Notes under the pieces: generated by a model
What the model saw: only the letters and a program-made list of their open reading frames with translations
Database searches by the model: none
Told to the model about the DNA's origin: nothing
Source of the DNA: Steinernema hermaphroditum
Lineage: Eukaryota > Nematoda > Chromadorea > Rhabditida > Steinernematidae
Assembly: GCA_030435675.1 (NCBI GenBank)
Contig: CM059625.1
Span: 9,486,001-9,550,000, forward strand
DNA length: 64,000 nt
Direction: 5' to 3'
Shown: positions 23,723-37,153 of the stretch, in pieces
Layout of the letters: every line of letters starts with the position of its first letter
How positions within the stretch are numbered: the first letter of the stretch is position 1
Program-made: the position numbers and the translations under genes

Positions 23723-24190
23723 AACTCTTTAAATTTTGACGCAGACTGTGATGATGAGAAGTGCTGCATGGACGTCAATAAAAATTTCGCTTCTGCATGG
23801 ATGAAGCGAAATTTCCACCCCAGGGTGAAAATGATCTCTGCACGGCGAAAGCGATCAGCAAGGCAATGATTTCCGTAAACTGACTACTCTATGTAATAGT
23901 AGTCGCATAGCGTCTACGGACGCCTTTTTTGTCTTTGATTTTACAAATTTATAACGATTTTTTTACACGAAAATCGATACGTCACATATATTGGGTTGAT
24001 GCATTGAAAACGACCGATCATTTTTGTTATTATTTACTGAAACAAAAGACGAAGATTTCAGTTAAGGTATTCACCATTCTTATGTACAACTTCAGTCCAC
24101 TTTATGGCCAACAACCGGATTCCTCGTTCTTAGAATACGTAGGGTTTATAATCGAAAAATATTTTTGATCCGATTTTCGACCACCTTGTC

Positions 24191-24424
24191 TTATTTTGAG
24201 TGGTTTTCTCTGATATCGTCATTTATAGATGAGCACAGATGACGGTAATATAGGCGCACCTCGGAGTCGTTCAGGTCAATGCCACCTGTTCCTCGCCATC
24301 GTATTTCAGTTAGTGCGACGACGTCGATGAGTATGCCTTCGAGATCGTGCTGTAGCTCCAGAAGGCGGTCTTGTGTAGCAAGACGTCGCACATTTAGTGA
24401 CTCCAAAATGAAGGAGTGAGGCAC
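24191..24424 (-). pseudogene. LINE retrotransposon endonuclease fragment
   Basis: A 78-codon minus frame resembles the start of the apurinic-type endonuclease of non-LTR retrotransposons (often annotated as craniofacial-development-protein-2-like): NVRRLATQDRLLELQHDLEG, then IDVVALTEIRWRGTGG, i.e. the N-V-R and alternating hydrophobic then T-E-x-R-W blocks that hold the first active-site residues. Neither the rest of the endonuclease nor a reverse transcriptase follows downstream (below 24190), so it is a solitary, dead fragment. Confidence 0.6.
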
Positions 24425-25847
24425 GAAGACACGAAAATCCTACATACTTGAATGGTGGTCATATATGGGTGCAACTTTGTGTAAGCTTATGAGATTGCAA
24501 AATAAATCCTAAATTCTAAACAGATGACGGTTAGATAGGGCTAAGATGAGAGCTATATAAACAGCAGACAGGAATCTCTCTGCTCAAAATGGAGAGCCAC
24601 TGGTGGTTGACTTGAAAATATGAGATCTCGAGTAGTAGTACTTTTTGACAATTCAAGGGTCATTTTTCCATATTTGACCACTATTTCCGTGAAGTTTAAA
24701 TGAGCTCGTGGAGTCGTTATGTGGGCATGGTAGGTGTGAATGGTGGCTACCTGTTGCATGTCCCCGTTCCCTGTTATAGTAGCTAACGAATTGGAAACAT
24801 TGGAGTTAAGAGAACATGGTGATCCGACAAAGAAATGTTTTTCAAGGTTGCTTATGTTTTGAAACATGACGAGCACAACGATGGGTGCGTTTGGTAGGTG
24901 AGACCCAAAGATGTACATGGTTTAAGGCATCCATTATGCAATTAATACCATAGAAAGCCCATACACCACAGCGCGTTTTGCCATCTCGAGGTGCTAAAAA
25001 TGGCCCTTAAGATAGCATCGTCCCTTAACATCAAGAGGAATGTAAAGGACAAGCCGCCAATCATAGTGTAGGGCGCGAGTTCACTGTACTCAGCAAGGCG
25101 CCTATCGGTTATACCCGTAAACGTTGCGAAATTAGAACATGTTTATGTCATCGGCCATTTCCCATGTACCAACCCAATAGTTTGTCTGAATGCTCAGGTG
25201 TGCAAGAAATGAAGTCGTCTGAAAAACACAGTGTTGTGCCCTTTTCACTGAACGGTCCTGCATCAAGAGGTATGTTTGTTTTCGCAAATGAGCTTTTGCA
25301 TGAATCCAGTTTTTGCTTGATCATCGCCTGATGTAGTTTATAGAAAGGGCAAATATAACACCAAGATCCGGATCTGATTCAGAGCAGTTGTTTATGAAGG
25401 AACCGAAGGTCGTGCTGTCTTCACAACAACAACATCAATGAAGTCTTGCTCGTTAAATAAGTTCAGGAGAAGATGGAATTTTCATGAGAGACCATGCACT
25501 GTGAGTGGTCTTTTCCACTAGTAACAGATTCTGTATGTTCTGCCAAAGTGCACAAGTAAATAAATATTGATCTACCGGAACTGCTTGTAAACGCAAAATT
25601 TCATTTTAACTCATGGCGCTGCTCATGAGTGAGTTAATTAGTTTTTCCTTTCCACTTATCGGCACTGGGAGCGAAGTCGATGATGAGATTGAGAGGCTGC
25701 CGAGCTCAAGGTGTAACCATAGGCAACAAGCGTTGCCACGTAATTCGGAGACTGCAAACTAGCCAGTCCTAGCTTAATTAGTCGACTATTACTCGCGGAA
25801 GAAAGTTCCTCACACATCTTCTGCTTTATTCGTCTGCGTCCTCGGAA

Positions 25848-27797
25848 ATGCTTGTGCTAGAGCGGAAACATTGGTTTCAAGCGACAGCTCTCTTCGCACT
25901 ACTACAAATAACTCACGCAAAGTACAGTTCGGGCGTGCTTATCTCCAGAAATGTGAGATTTATTTATGTTTTATGTGAGCAGTACAAGTCTTTTAGAACT
26001 GGGAGTATCTAGAAAGGTTTTGTTTTGTGTCGCAGTCGAGCAGTCTATACTTTTTCATAGAATACCCAAAGGTAAGCCGCTGAGTTCCGGCTTGTGTGAG
26101 TGCTTTAGAAATACGAAATACAAACTCTGTATCTTTACTTCGACACGGAAACACAATGGGAGTCTGCTTATAACGATAGTGTGGTAACGTTTTTTGAAAC
26201 CAGTTCGATTTAAATGTTGCCTATAGAAGTGCCGGGACAAGGAAGCTCTCCTCGACCCGACGAACAATCAGATCCTGAATCTGAGTCCACAGCAGGCATT
26301 TGGTGATGGAACGAGGTGCTGGGAAAATGCAAGGAATAACGAATCTTGGTACTCATGCGAGGGTCGACGCTCTTTCACGTGAGTCAAAATATGTCGGTAT
26401 CGTCCACGTATTGATTAAGTTCCCAACGGCCTCGATGGTGGTATTTGGCCGTTGGCAATTGCGACAGCTTCAAAGGACTTTACCTGGAGTACAGCATTGA
26501 AATGGCGAACGATCTCCCTTCAAGCGTCTGGTTTTACCATTTCTCATTCGACGAATTCTGTAAGTACATGATGTGTCGGTTCTCTTTATGGTCTTCAGAT
26601 ATTTTGCCCGTTAATCTGATCTTCCTTGCCGTTGAGTTAAGTATATTAATAGCCGCCGTGTCCGTAGCAAGTAAGAACCACATCTTTCACCTTTCAAAGT
26701 GCAAAGTTTTCCTTTAGTTGTTCTAAAGAGCCGCAAACTGTTCCACCAAACTTATAAACTCTTCTTTCAATCTGTGGTGTTCGAATGTCTTTCGCTCTTC
26801 TTAATGTGCACTGCTTATGCAATTTATGCTCATAATGGTATCGGTTCTCCGATGCTGAAGTACATAAGCCAGATATGCAGGTATGACAATAATTCGGTTA
26901 GATGACATACAGGTAACCGCAAATTAAGGCAAATGGCCAACATGTCGTTCCTACTTCTTTTGCTTCTTCTTTCAAAGGGGTTCACAATCACACGTGGTCG
27001 TCTCTCATTGTGTGGAATGACTAAACTCAGTTTGTTCGTCTTCGCTTACGCCATAATTTCGTCCAGCATGTTGATTTGGCAGGAGCGAGTAAGCATTGAA
27101 GAGCTAGTTGAACAGGAAGTTGAACACATTTCGAAATTCAGATGTTCGATCCAGCGTTGGTGACATATGTTTCGGAGTGTCTTCCAGCTTACGTCATCGC
27201 AATCATGCGCATCATTGCGTGGCTCTGGTTTCTGAGATCAGTCTTGATTACGTGCAGCAAATACGAACAGAAAAAGCGATTCTACACGACCTTTTCGTGT
27301 CTTATGACCTTTTGGTAAAATTTTGTAATTAATCATTTAGTGACCGTTGATTGAAGGTTTTGGTCGGGTCCCGCTGTTCTGATACTTGCCAACTTCGTTT
27401 TGGACAACTGGGTACGCGAGGAAGTAGTTAGCGGCGTGGAATGTGCGGTCGTGGCCTATGGTTTTTTTGTTTTCCTTGTAAGTCCTACGGTCTCTGGTGA
27501 TTTAGTTGTTTTTAAGGTGTTGACATGGCCTTCCGCTGCAAATCACAACTTCCCATATCATGTGCGTACAACGCAAGTGGGTGACACAAACTATCCGCAA
27601 AACAACTACGAGGTATCCAATTAGGTGTAAATTTGATTTCATTAAGTCTCCAGGTACGTTATACGACTAATGGACAGGACGTAAGAATCGAGGGCCACAG
27701 AATGGACGACAATTCAGACCAGTCTTCGGTTCAGCGTGAGGATTCCTCAAGTACTAGTCCCGAAATTCGACACGTTCATAAAGTGGTGACCGATTAA
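25848..27797 (+). CDS. TMEM145/GPR180-family seven-helix membrane protein
   Basis: Starts at ATG 25848 with a signal peptide (FQATALFALLQITHAKYSSG), then a Cys-containing luminal domain (NWEYLERFCFVSQSSSLYFF; CWENARNNESWYSCEGRRSF; WYLAVGNCDSFKGLYLEYSI; WFYHFSFDEF). Seven hydrophobic segments follow: YILPVNLIFLAVELSILIA, the FFQSVVFECLSLFLMCTAYA segment, LLLLLLLSKGFTITRGRLSL (family hallmark K-G-x-T-x-TRGR), AYAIISSSMLIWQ, the AYVIAIMRIIAWLWFLRSVL segment, CLMTFWFWSGPAVLILANFV and VECAVVAYGFFVFL. After the last helix comes the near-invariant WPSAANHNFPYHVRTTQV block, then a Ser/Asp-rich cytosolic tail. This matches human TMEM145 throughout. The family sits in intracellular or plasma membranes; its molecular role is not settled. 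Stop TAA 27795-27797. Confidence 0.9.
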
Positions 27798-27920
27798 AAT
27801 GCGGCGTTATTTGAGTGATTTTATTGCCATAAAATATTTAAGTACACAGACTTCAAACTATAGTTGTTTTCATTACAGCACAATGTACATAATCCCGTTG
27901 TGTGTTCCCATTTAGCTTAT

Positions 27921-29011
27921 TTAAGCCTGCTCGCTGAGCAGTCTTTGGATGAATGGCTGGACAACCTCGCCGTGGCTCCAGGCTGTCGGGTGGAAACGGA
28001 AACGCGGGCGTCCTTGTCGGTCGATGAGGAATTTCTCAAAGTTCCAGGTGATGTCGTTGACGCGGATAGGGTTGTAGATGAGTTCATTAGTTTTGCCAAT
28101 CTGGTTGACAGTTTGAGGACAAGAGTCCTGAAAAGACCATTTTAAAGAGGTGGATGCTTATCGATGTTTTTACGGCGTTCACACGTACACTTTGAAAACC
28201 GGAATGGTGTGCGGTAAAAGCGGGATGATTTGGTGAACGCGCCCGAAGGTGAAAATAACTTGTTTTTTACCTTGAGGAACTCGTACAGGGGATGGTGGTT
28301 GACCCCATTGACCTCGAGTTTGCCGTAGATGTGCAAGTTTTGGTGCGGCTTCCATCCGTTGCCCGGGCGGACCATGGTGATTCCGTTCATGAGTTCATGG
28401 TTTTCGGCTGGTTCCTGGAGGTAGAACTGATTGCAGGGGAAGGCAAGAATGGTGAATCCTCCGGCCTCATTGGATTCGATCAGAGGGTTGAAGTCGGTGT
28501 ACTGTTGAGTGTAAGCTAAAACAATACTGATATGGAAATCTTAGGGATAGAGCGGTCTACCGCAGAATGTGGCAACATTAATGACAAGCAGAACCTGTCC
28601 TTTGTATTGACTAAGGTCGGTGAACTGTCCTTGAAGGGTTTCCACTTGGAAGTCGTAGATGGACTGGTTCACGTCCTTACACTGACTCCAGCGAGTTGCT
28701 TCGTCAACGAGTTTCGGTCCTAAATAAGAGCGAGTAAACATCGAGCAAAGGTCATTTCAAATGCCCTTAAGTGCTCTGGGCAACTAAGGTGATATAAAAA
28801 CTAGTGGTGGGCAGGGGGGAATCACAGTGTTACTGATTGCCAGTTACCATTTCTAAATCTCTTCAGGTTGACCGCCAGAAAGACGAAATAAGAACTTCGT
28901 TTCGGTATTAAATAGGCAAATTGCGCATGAACAAAACTGACCCGGTTGTTCTTTCTCGGCGGCGAAGGCGACGAATGCCAAAAGGGTCGATAGGAGCAGT
29001 TGACTGATCAT
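27921..29011 (-). CDS. Secreted glutathione peroxidase, cysteine type
   Basis: Reduces hydrogen or lipid peroxides with glutathione or thioredoxin. ATG 29011 begins a signal peptide ([20 protein letters not shown]), so the enzyme is exported, like nematode GPX-3/5 type enzymes. Core motifs: the strand [15 protein letters not shown] with Cys in place of selenocysteine, then [24 protein letters not shown] (catalytic Gln region), [20 protein letters not shown], and [18 protein letters not shown] (catalytic Trp and the WNF-KFL block). Five exons; the first intron (about 28720-28930) is the longest, the others are about 40-60 bp. Ends SEQA at 27921. No selenocysteine codon or SECIS is needed because the active site is a plain TGC. 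Confidence 0.93.
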
Positions 29012-32000
29012 GACTACGATGCTGAAGAATGCTCGCTGCCAACTGCGGTGCAGCCGATTCTTATATACGGACTGAACGAAAACTGAACAAGACCCGCCTC
29101 CGCCTTCTTCCTTTCAAAATTGTTAACATTGTCGATCGCAAACAAACATCGTCGCCGAGACCATCCAGGCATCTCCGGGGAATGTGGAAGGCCGCTTCCT
29201 CAAAACTGTGTGCTCGCCGGAAGCTAATACTTGATTTTGCTTCCAGCAGCATATGCAAACAGCTTTTACAACCATTGTTTATTTATTAGTTTTCGTGTAA
29301 GGGTTTGTGGTTCACGATGCTTTGATAAAACTAATCTTACAAATAAGTTCTTTTTGGAGGATAAAGCGATTGGATTATAGAGTAAAACGTATGTGTATTC
29401 GTCTGAGTTCCCATATGTCCTTCAGAATACTCTGATAAGTGGTCGAATGGTTCGGTATGCGGTGAAATTAATCATGCAAATGTCAACGCATAGTATGGCG
29501 CATAGCGCAATTTGCAACTTTATAAACAGCATCTCGAGTGGCTGCAGAACGAGACATCACTGCACTTCGCTTTCGTCGTTTCGGACGCATCCGAATGTGT
29601 CGTGTCGTATCGGTTTCACTGCCGACCGTTTCCAGAATACCAAAATTCACGTCGGTGCGTTCTCCGACGGTTCTGAATGACAACTGCGGATCGACCTGTC
29701 TTCGACGGAGGAAAGCGAAAACAAACGGAAGATCATCATCTTCTGGATCTCTGTCTGTTTTCACCTAACTGTTCTCCGTGAACAACGAACAAGTTGCCTG
29801 AGGGGAAAGGCAGCCGACGAAGTGAAAGGTTAATGATGTTATCGAGACAAGATTATGTCGTAACAGAGAGATCAGCACTTTCACAAAGGGACAAGTTGAT
29901 TTCTACTGGAGCCTCCGTGGGCGTTCGCTGTTCCGGTCCTAGAAAGCTTCTTCCAGAAAGTTAGTGAGGCTTAATGTTTGCACTATCCGGAGCATCTGGA
30001 GTGCTTCATAAGTTTCTCTTATTCGACAAATGACAGGAGCGATTAAACAAAAAATTACCCTTCCTGATCCAAACCCTCAAAGCAAACAACAACCGGCTGA
30101 GACTATTGAGGGAGGTAAGGGCAAGATCTGAAGCAGGTTCACACTTTGTTCGAGCAGTAGAAAGGAACAAACCTCAAAAATTGTGTTTTCGAAACATATA
30201 AACGCACAGTAAGATTTTCATAAATCGCAACTGACAGCCAATTTAAAAATTTGCCTGCCCAACGTGATGTCGATTAACCCTAACTGCAAAGTTTAATATT
30301 TTTCTCGACGTTTCCATCTGTTTCACCACATCACTCGAATAAAAGTGCACTGATTCGTAGTAACAAACGCGCGGCAAATTCGCCAAATGAGTCGCCCTGA
30401 ACTAAAGTCGTTGCTAAGCGCAATAACATGACATTTGAAAGAGTAACTTTTTCAATCATGTGCTTTCAATGCTTGTTCGAAATGTTGGAATTCAACCTCA
30501 ATCACACGCTTCGTTAGCTTTTATCTATACTAGGAAAGTTTTCCTCGTTCGTTGTGGTAAATTTGGTGTGATGTCAATAGTGAAGCATCTTGTAGTGAAC
30601 CGAGAATCAATGATACCGAAGTCAGCAGTTGAAGAAATGTTCAAATGGTACAAATGTCTGTTCGCTGGTTCTTCACTTAGAAGATGGTTGTGAAGTGAAA
30701 ATCCACCAGTCATGTCGCCAAATATGGATTCAGCTCTTGACAAAGTTTAGTCATTATTACAGACTGTGGAATGTTATTTGTACGACCTCATTATCGGATT
30801 CAGAGTCGGAGCGTCGCCGGATTTCGCAATGTACTGCTGATTAAATGACAGGAGCGCGAAATAAAAAGAGCGCGCAAAATGAAGGCTATGAGAAAAAAGC
30901 GCGAAATGAGCCATACTCTTAGCAGAAACTCTTCTAGAACTTCAGTAACAAGAATTCTAGAACTTTCCATTAGCGTTTTCGTTTCCTTTCCATCTTCGAT
31001 GCATCTAATTTTGAAGTGAACTCTGAACTCTAAGTGTGTAAAAAAGGGCCAACTAGATTTTGCACCATATGCCAGGCAGTCAAGCCTTTCGGATTCGCTT
31101 AAAAAATCCGTAGGTACGACCCTGGCAGATTTTGATAGTGTGTAGCAAGAACGCCGCACATAACCTGAGAATTCAGTTGCTGCGTAATGTCTTAGTGATC
31201 CACAATGGTTGAGCTTAATCGACGGTTAGTCTTTCCTTTGTAAAAGTATTTCTGAAAAAAGGGCTAACTAGATTCTGCACCATATGCAATGATCGTAATG
31301 ACTTTAGCACTCTATGTTGTATATGAAGAGAACTGATAGAATGACCAAAACACTTAGCGGTTTAGCTAAAGAATCGACAACCTCGCAATTTATCTTTTGG
31401 ATACTCTGCCTTATTCGTTACAGATAATACGCAACGGACTGGTCTATTCCGAGCGTAGCTATTGTACATCTACAGTGCGCAAGCAGACAAGCAAAGTTCA
31501 TTAGACACAAATCCGCTCCGCAATAAATCGGGGAGAGCTTACGTGAAAAATCTCGAGTTCACGAGTTTATTTCTCGTATCTAAGGCTTACGCCTTGCGAG
31601 ACGTCATATACACAAGAACCACATTGTCACGCCGTAGTCGTCGGTCTTCTTCTGGCTTCGGCACAGGGCCCCGGATCAGAGTCGAACGCGGCGATCCCAT
31701 TAGTGTGTGCAGGCATCAGAGAGACGAAGAGCTGATTCCAGAGACGATGGAGCATAGCGATGTCATCTTTAGCTCGGGTGGCGGCGCGGACTTGGAAGTT
31801 GAGGAGCTTCCTCGGCGGTTTCCGCGGGCGGCACGAGCGAAAAACGGCTTCTGGTTGAACACGTTGGAGGAGCACAGCGGGCGAACCTGGAACCATCAAA
31901 GCAGGCTGGCTATGCGGACTTCTGAGTTGTAGATGTTCTTGGACGTCTCTGGCGGCGCGGGTGGAGTCGGGCGGCAGTGACTAGCTTCTTGTCAAGACGG

Positions 32001-34229
32001 TTGAACTACGGCTCCCTGGTGTTCCAGGACTTCTGGGAGTCGGGGCGATCACTGTTCCAACAAAGACGGCCAGGAGTGACCGCTCACAATTCATTCGGCT
32101 CAGACAGCCTCAGAGACCCGACCGATCACTGGGGTACAAATGAAAGATCGTGAAAAATCTCATCATGGATTAATCGAAAAATTCAGACTACGATCTTAAA
32201 CCCACAAAATCGCTACCTCTGTTATCTCTGTTAGCGCACGCTTTAACATGATTTTCCTATCTCCTGTGAAATTTCCTGTAACGATATTATGTCTATCGGA
32301 TCGGAAATGATTTGCAATATATTGAGGAGAAGTTGCTGCGGTTTTTAAACCCATTTGTTAAGATGTTTTTATAGTGACAGAAAGATCTAATCATGAAGGC
32401 CACGCCATTGTGCTCCACGACATTGCAAGGGACGTGTAGGCCACTGTCCTGGAGCTAAACTGGGAGGCTGTTCAGCGAGAAGAGAAGAAAAACGGCAAAA
32501 AATTGTCCAGCAACCCAATATTTGATTATAATGTCATGTCAATCTGAGCGTTATATGCAGTGGTGGGTCTCTCTCGAAATTTGGCCGAGTCTCGGTCTCG
32601 GTCTTGAAACCATCGAGCCTCGGTTTCGGTATCGTAAAATACAGAAAAAAAGAAGTCAATTTTGATCCCGACAGACGTGCTCTCAAATGAAATCGTTTTT
32701 TGGTTTTTGTTTCACGGTTCTTTTGGTTTCCAGTCAGCTACAGTGTCAATCATGACGGATAGAGTGCAAATAACTCAACGTAAACTTCACGCTTTGTTTC
32801 GTGGCACCAAGTGCCATTTATAAGAAATCGGGCCAATGGGTGTATATAATTTACCATGCGTTCAACTTTTTTCAACGGATTTCTGAGGGTTCTCTTTCTG
32901 CATAATGTAAAGGGTCCTTTTTTGGTTTCGATTTCACAATTCTGTCTTTTACCATTGACTTGCTGGAAACGAGAGCAACTTTTAAAGAAGCAACTAAAAG
33001 AGACAGCATCTATCTCATCATTCCGACTTTCAAAATACCCGACTTTCAGAGGAATCTATATTAGCAACCTGTCTCATACACATTCTGAAGAACTTTCATG
33101 TCCGCAGGGAATTCAATCAGAACTTGCATAACATCCGTTGTACATATTTGTTTAATTCTTAAAGGAAGAGCATATGACATCTCTATCTGAAGATAGGTGC
33201 TTTTCGTATGCTGGTTTTGAATATCTTTTTCCATATTTCAAATACTTTTAGGTAATACGATATCTTGCAAACGTCCCAAATTGAATAATAAGCACCTTGA
33301 TAAAATTAGTTGATACCAGGTGCTATTTTATTTCAGGTGCAACTTCGTGTTCAATTATTTTGAGGTCGACAATCTCAGCTGCATTTGCGTGCCGTCTGGT
33401 CTCACTACGGACAACAGTACTTCAGCAGCAAATATTAGGAAATACGGTGGTATTTGAACCATCAAATTCGATATTTCATGCCTTTACGCACATGAAATTA
33501 TGAATGTCGGCTGTGATGTTAGAAATTCTCATGGGAGAGCTTAATCTTGTGCTTTATATCGCTTTGTTTAACTCATGAGCCATCAAATGTTGGTCACTCA
33601 AAATATACAAAAGGAACTTTATATGTATTATTCAATCAGTCAAATTATCATTGCAAATAGTGCCTTCTGGAACTACCTTCCTTTTCATGTGGGCATTCCG
33701 TCCACCATTTGGTTTCTTTGCAATAGCCGCTATACATGTGTTTGCAGGGAGGATGTGCATAAAAATCCCCAATAAGTGGCGTTGCCAAAATATCGATTTC
33801 GGAGGAACAGCGTTCAAGAGTTGAGAGGGGTTGCAAAAGGAACTCGGGGCGTTGCAAGCGAAACGGCTTCTTTGGGCGTGTACCCTGTTTCCTTTAAATT
33901 TCGTATGCAAAGCGTTGCGCGATTCCTGTCTGGGCAAGCTGGAACACCTTAGACAGGATTTCGCGCTGTGCACCCGAGTGCTTCCTCGTGATTTCCAAGC
34001 GTTGCGAACCACGTTCGCTCGTGTGGTTCACATAGGCATTCTCCCGAAAAGCAGTGTTTTCTTATCGTACCGTTTGTGTGTGTATGGAGTGTAATCGTTT
34101 CTTTGTTGCCGATACGCCGTTTGGCACCCAAAAGCCAGCGAGTTGCATCGTTGTTCCCCTTTAGCAGGCGATGTTCTGTCGGCAGATGAACTTAGCTTGA
34201 GCGAGCAGCGCAAGTAAGCGATCTCCGTC
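29012..34229. other. 5.2-kb gene-poor region between glutathione peroxidase and lin-14
   Basis: No gene is firmly supported. A 93-codon minus frame at 29483-29764 (starts MKTDRDPEDDDLPFVFAFLR, later RPKRRKRSAV) could be a first exon but has no recognised partner. There is a pair of 33-bp direct repeats (31040-31072 and 31255-31287) and a GC-rich block at about 31620-32120 within AT-rich DNA. The rest is AT-rich without signals I can name. Confidence 0.35.
31040..31287 (+). repeat. Pair of diverged 33-bp direct repeats
   Basis: Copies at 31040-31072 and 31255-31287 differ at only about two positions; both contain AACTAGATT then TGCACCATATGC after an A-run and GGG. They probably mark remnants of a dispersed element. 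Confidence 0.55.
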
Positions 34230-37153
34230 GAGCATTGCTACCAGCAAGCAGTCGCCGAACTAACCACCCAAGTCATCATCCGTCCAACCAGCCGTTGTCA
34301 GCCCGGGTCCCGGTCGCCTCAGTCGCGCGCCCTCTTGCATCTTTCGTTCGCTCTTCTCCGCACTCCGCTTGCTGCTCGTATCGTCTTCGGGCGAAGCATT
34401 CGCTCGTCACCCCGCGTTCTTCTTGCCAGCGCGCGTTCTCGCTCTGTATGTCTGCGTGCATTCGCGACTGCCGCTTGTCTGAACGCCGCCCCGAACGCGC
34501 TCTCTCTCGTCGCGCCAACAAACAACGCGAGTTTTTCAAAACCAGCGGCAACACATCACACACACGACGCCGCGGAGTATTCTTTGTTGGTTTTTCACTG
34601 CGAACAGTCGCTTTTTCCGCGCACGTCGCCGTTGTCGTTGATTCCGAGTGTTCAGCTTCACACTGGCAGCCTCAGGGCATTCCGTTAATCACTACCCCTC
34701 GCTCCTCGTTCAAGCTTATTTGCAACAGGTAAGCCTACTTTCTTTAAGTGGTTCCCTTTTGTCTGGAAGCCCCGTCTAAAAATAACTGTTTTCGTCGGCG
34801 TTCCTTTTGACTGCTTTTTTGCTATTTTCCTTTTGTTAAGGGTTATCAATTATCTAATGGTCGTTCCTTGTCCATGTTCCCTAGGCGATTCGTTTTATCG
34901 CAGTTACTATAATCGTTTTGCTGATTAGAGTCGATCGTTCGTGCGGCCGGTGAATTCGTTTTGCCGCATTGAAAATATATATGCGCGTAACTGCCTACAC
35001 TTTAAGAACGCTGTCGAGGGAGTCTCTTTAACATTTCTGTTTAACGAAAAGCAGGCGCTTCGACGGACTCTGCTCTCGACGCTGTATTGAAATGTTCCGC
35101 GGCTGTCGCAGACAATTGTTAGGCATTTGCAGTCCGATCGGGTGTTAGGGAAGTGAAGCGTCGTTAAACACATTTTGAAAACGTTCATAACGGACAGCAC
35201 GCAAGTGTGTTCCTACGTCTGTCTCGAGCAAAGGAACAGTTGCGATTTTCGGCATTTCATGCGGGAAGGGCTGTAGGAAGTGGTTTCAACGATTTGAGAC
35301 GAGCGACTAGAGAAACACGTTTGCGCCATCTGCTAGCACAAGAACGAGTGCGTCGCGCTGTTCAATTGATCGGCAAGCAGTTAGTTCGTGGTCGGTTCAA
35401 GACGACCTTGGCAGCACACTGACTTCTCCTGAACACGTCGTCGTGAACGACCGTCTCAACCGGATTTTTGCCGCGAATTTCGGTTGTGTCGAATCTCATC
35501 GGTTCTCCGTCGGCACCCGAAGAGCAATTTCGATTTCATTGTGCACCACAGTTTCCGAAATGAAGGACAAACAGGGTGTAGCGCACCTCTCTCCTTGCGG
35601 GCACTCCATCCACCTTCGACTCACAGGCCAACAAAAAACATCGATAATGCTAGGATGTTTCTTTTCTTCACTTTATCAAAAACTGCAAAATATGAAGGGG
35701 CTGAAATCACAAAAGAACACCTATTCTTTCAACCCTATTCGAAGCATCCAAATGTTCATTTTCAGATCCAACAGCAGGGTAGTGGACTCTGGCGAGGAAA
35801 AGAAGAAACTCTAGATCAGGGAACTGCAGCTCCGGCTGCGGTGACCCCAACCTTCTGTAATGGATGTCGAGAATTGAGAAAGTAAGTTTATTTTTTACAT
35901 TCCGTTGCACAGCAAAGATTAATTGGACGGTTTGGGTTTTTCTATCCCCGACATTCACTCGCTTGTTGCAACATGTGCACCTAAGCCTAGCTTTGGGAAC
36001 GGAGTTCGAGACATGGTTGACTCAATTCGAAACAAGTTTTTGCGACGGAACTATCCTCACCCAACGCCATTGAAATGCGAATCGGCTCGTTTATCGGGAT
36101 GCGTTTACGCGCTCGCGAACGAGTGCGCACATTTCAAGGTCGTGATTCTGATATGTTGCAAGAAACAGGGAACGAAAATTACTGCGAAGGGATCTGACAT
36201 TCCTGACATTCACATTCAAATCAGGGTGATCGAGTCGAGAGAAGTATATTCTTCTTTGACTCCCTGGAAAAGAGCTGTTGCCTGGGAACCGAGTCCTAAT
36301 AGCCTTCTAGAACAGCGCCATCGCTCTGATTACTGTCCAACCCTTCAAGCGTCCTTGGGTGCGGTGCTGGAGAGTGCGATAAGCAGAAACCGAAAACGCT
36401 ATGTCAGCTGAAACACAAAACAGAATTAAAAACTGCTTAGTCAGGGCCGCATTGTTGATTTCTCGATGTTCGCATTTTATCGGCACAGTGAGCGGAGAGG
36501 TACAACCCTGTATCAGCCTCTGTCTTCGCGACCGCTTTTTTCATGTCTGCGCTCTGACATTTTTCCGTACACTATTCCCGACTTTGAACACATTGTAATT
36601 AAACGAGAGACGTTACGACGATGCGGTTCAAGAGTTTAAGTGCTCCAACCAGAGGTGGCAAGGCAGGCGAACGCGTCTAATCAGTTCTGACACTGGGAGG
36701 TGTGCAGACTCGGAGAAACCATCGCGCGGCCGCGATGAGGGCATCGAACGTAGCGACACACAATGACTACGGTACAGCCTACCCACTTGCGCTTTTTGTC
36801 GATGTTTACAGACAGCGAACGTTTTTTTTCTTGTGCGTGCAAACAAAGAAGTTGGTCTCATGATGTTCAAGGCATAAAAGCGCGCGCACGTCCTCGGCAC
36901 CACAGTTGCTGAAGTCGGCGTCTCGTTCTAACCATTGCGCGCTAGCTACCCGTTCCACTTCTAATATCTGTTCAAAAAAGTGGGTGAGCGAACGGTGCTG
37001 GACGTTCGTTTCAAAAAATCGCTAATCTGCAACTTTGATAAGAAGTACAAAAAAACCGACAATCAGTTGAAAGGGTACCAGACGTCAGTACAATTGTGCT
37101 CTCGCTCGCAGCCGTTCGCTTCGGTCATTCGTTCCTCTAGTGGAATTTACAAC
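34230..37153 (+). promoter_or_regulatory. Upstream region of lin-14, with possible non-coding and alternative first exons
   Basis: A GC- and pyrimidine-rich stretch (34230-34727) ends in a good splice donor (CAACAG then GTAAGC at 34728). Its frames lack a plausible ATG-initiated protein that splices onward, so I read it tentatively as a non-coding first exon. A second candidate exon, 35766-35881, is described separately. Which promoter is used cannot be decided from sequence. Confidence 0.3.
35766..35881 (+). CDS. Candidate alternative N-terminal exon of lin-14
   Basis: Flanked by an acceptor (TTTTCAG before 35766) and a donor (GTAAGT from 35882). It reads IQQQGSGLWRGKEETLDQG and ends FCNGCRELRK. 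Its 3' end leaves two bases (AA), the same phase as the main first exon, so it can splice to the common exon at 37399 giving CRELRKDIEVV. The start of this form upstream is not found. Confidence 0.35.

Larger units (their letters stand above)
23090..25847. other. 2.7-kb intergenic region with LINE remnant and T-rich tract
   Basis: Contains a pyrimidine tract at about 23679-23722, a LINE endonuclease remnant (24191-24424) and otherwise AT-rich sequence without supported exons. Open frames on both strands, e.g. 24553-24918, match nothing I recognise. Confidence 0.4.

Noticed and set aside
24553..24918. 121-codon minus frame next to the LINE fragment
   Set aside because: Does not resemble endonuclease or reverse transcriptase; no connection to the fragment.
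29483..29764. 93-codon minus frame starting MKTDRDPEDDD
   Set aside because: Codon pattern is suggestive but no second exon, domain or transcript signal is visible, so it is mentioned only as a possibility.
33632..34012. 126-codon minus frame
   Set aside because: No family or context; long-frame noise in unconstrained DNA.
34235..34732. 165-codon plus frame in the GC-rich region before lin-14
   Set aside because: Rich in Arg/Ser from CpG-rich DNA, overlapped by equally long frames on both strands, and not in phase with downstream exons.
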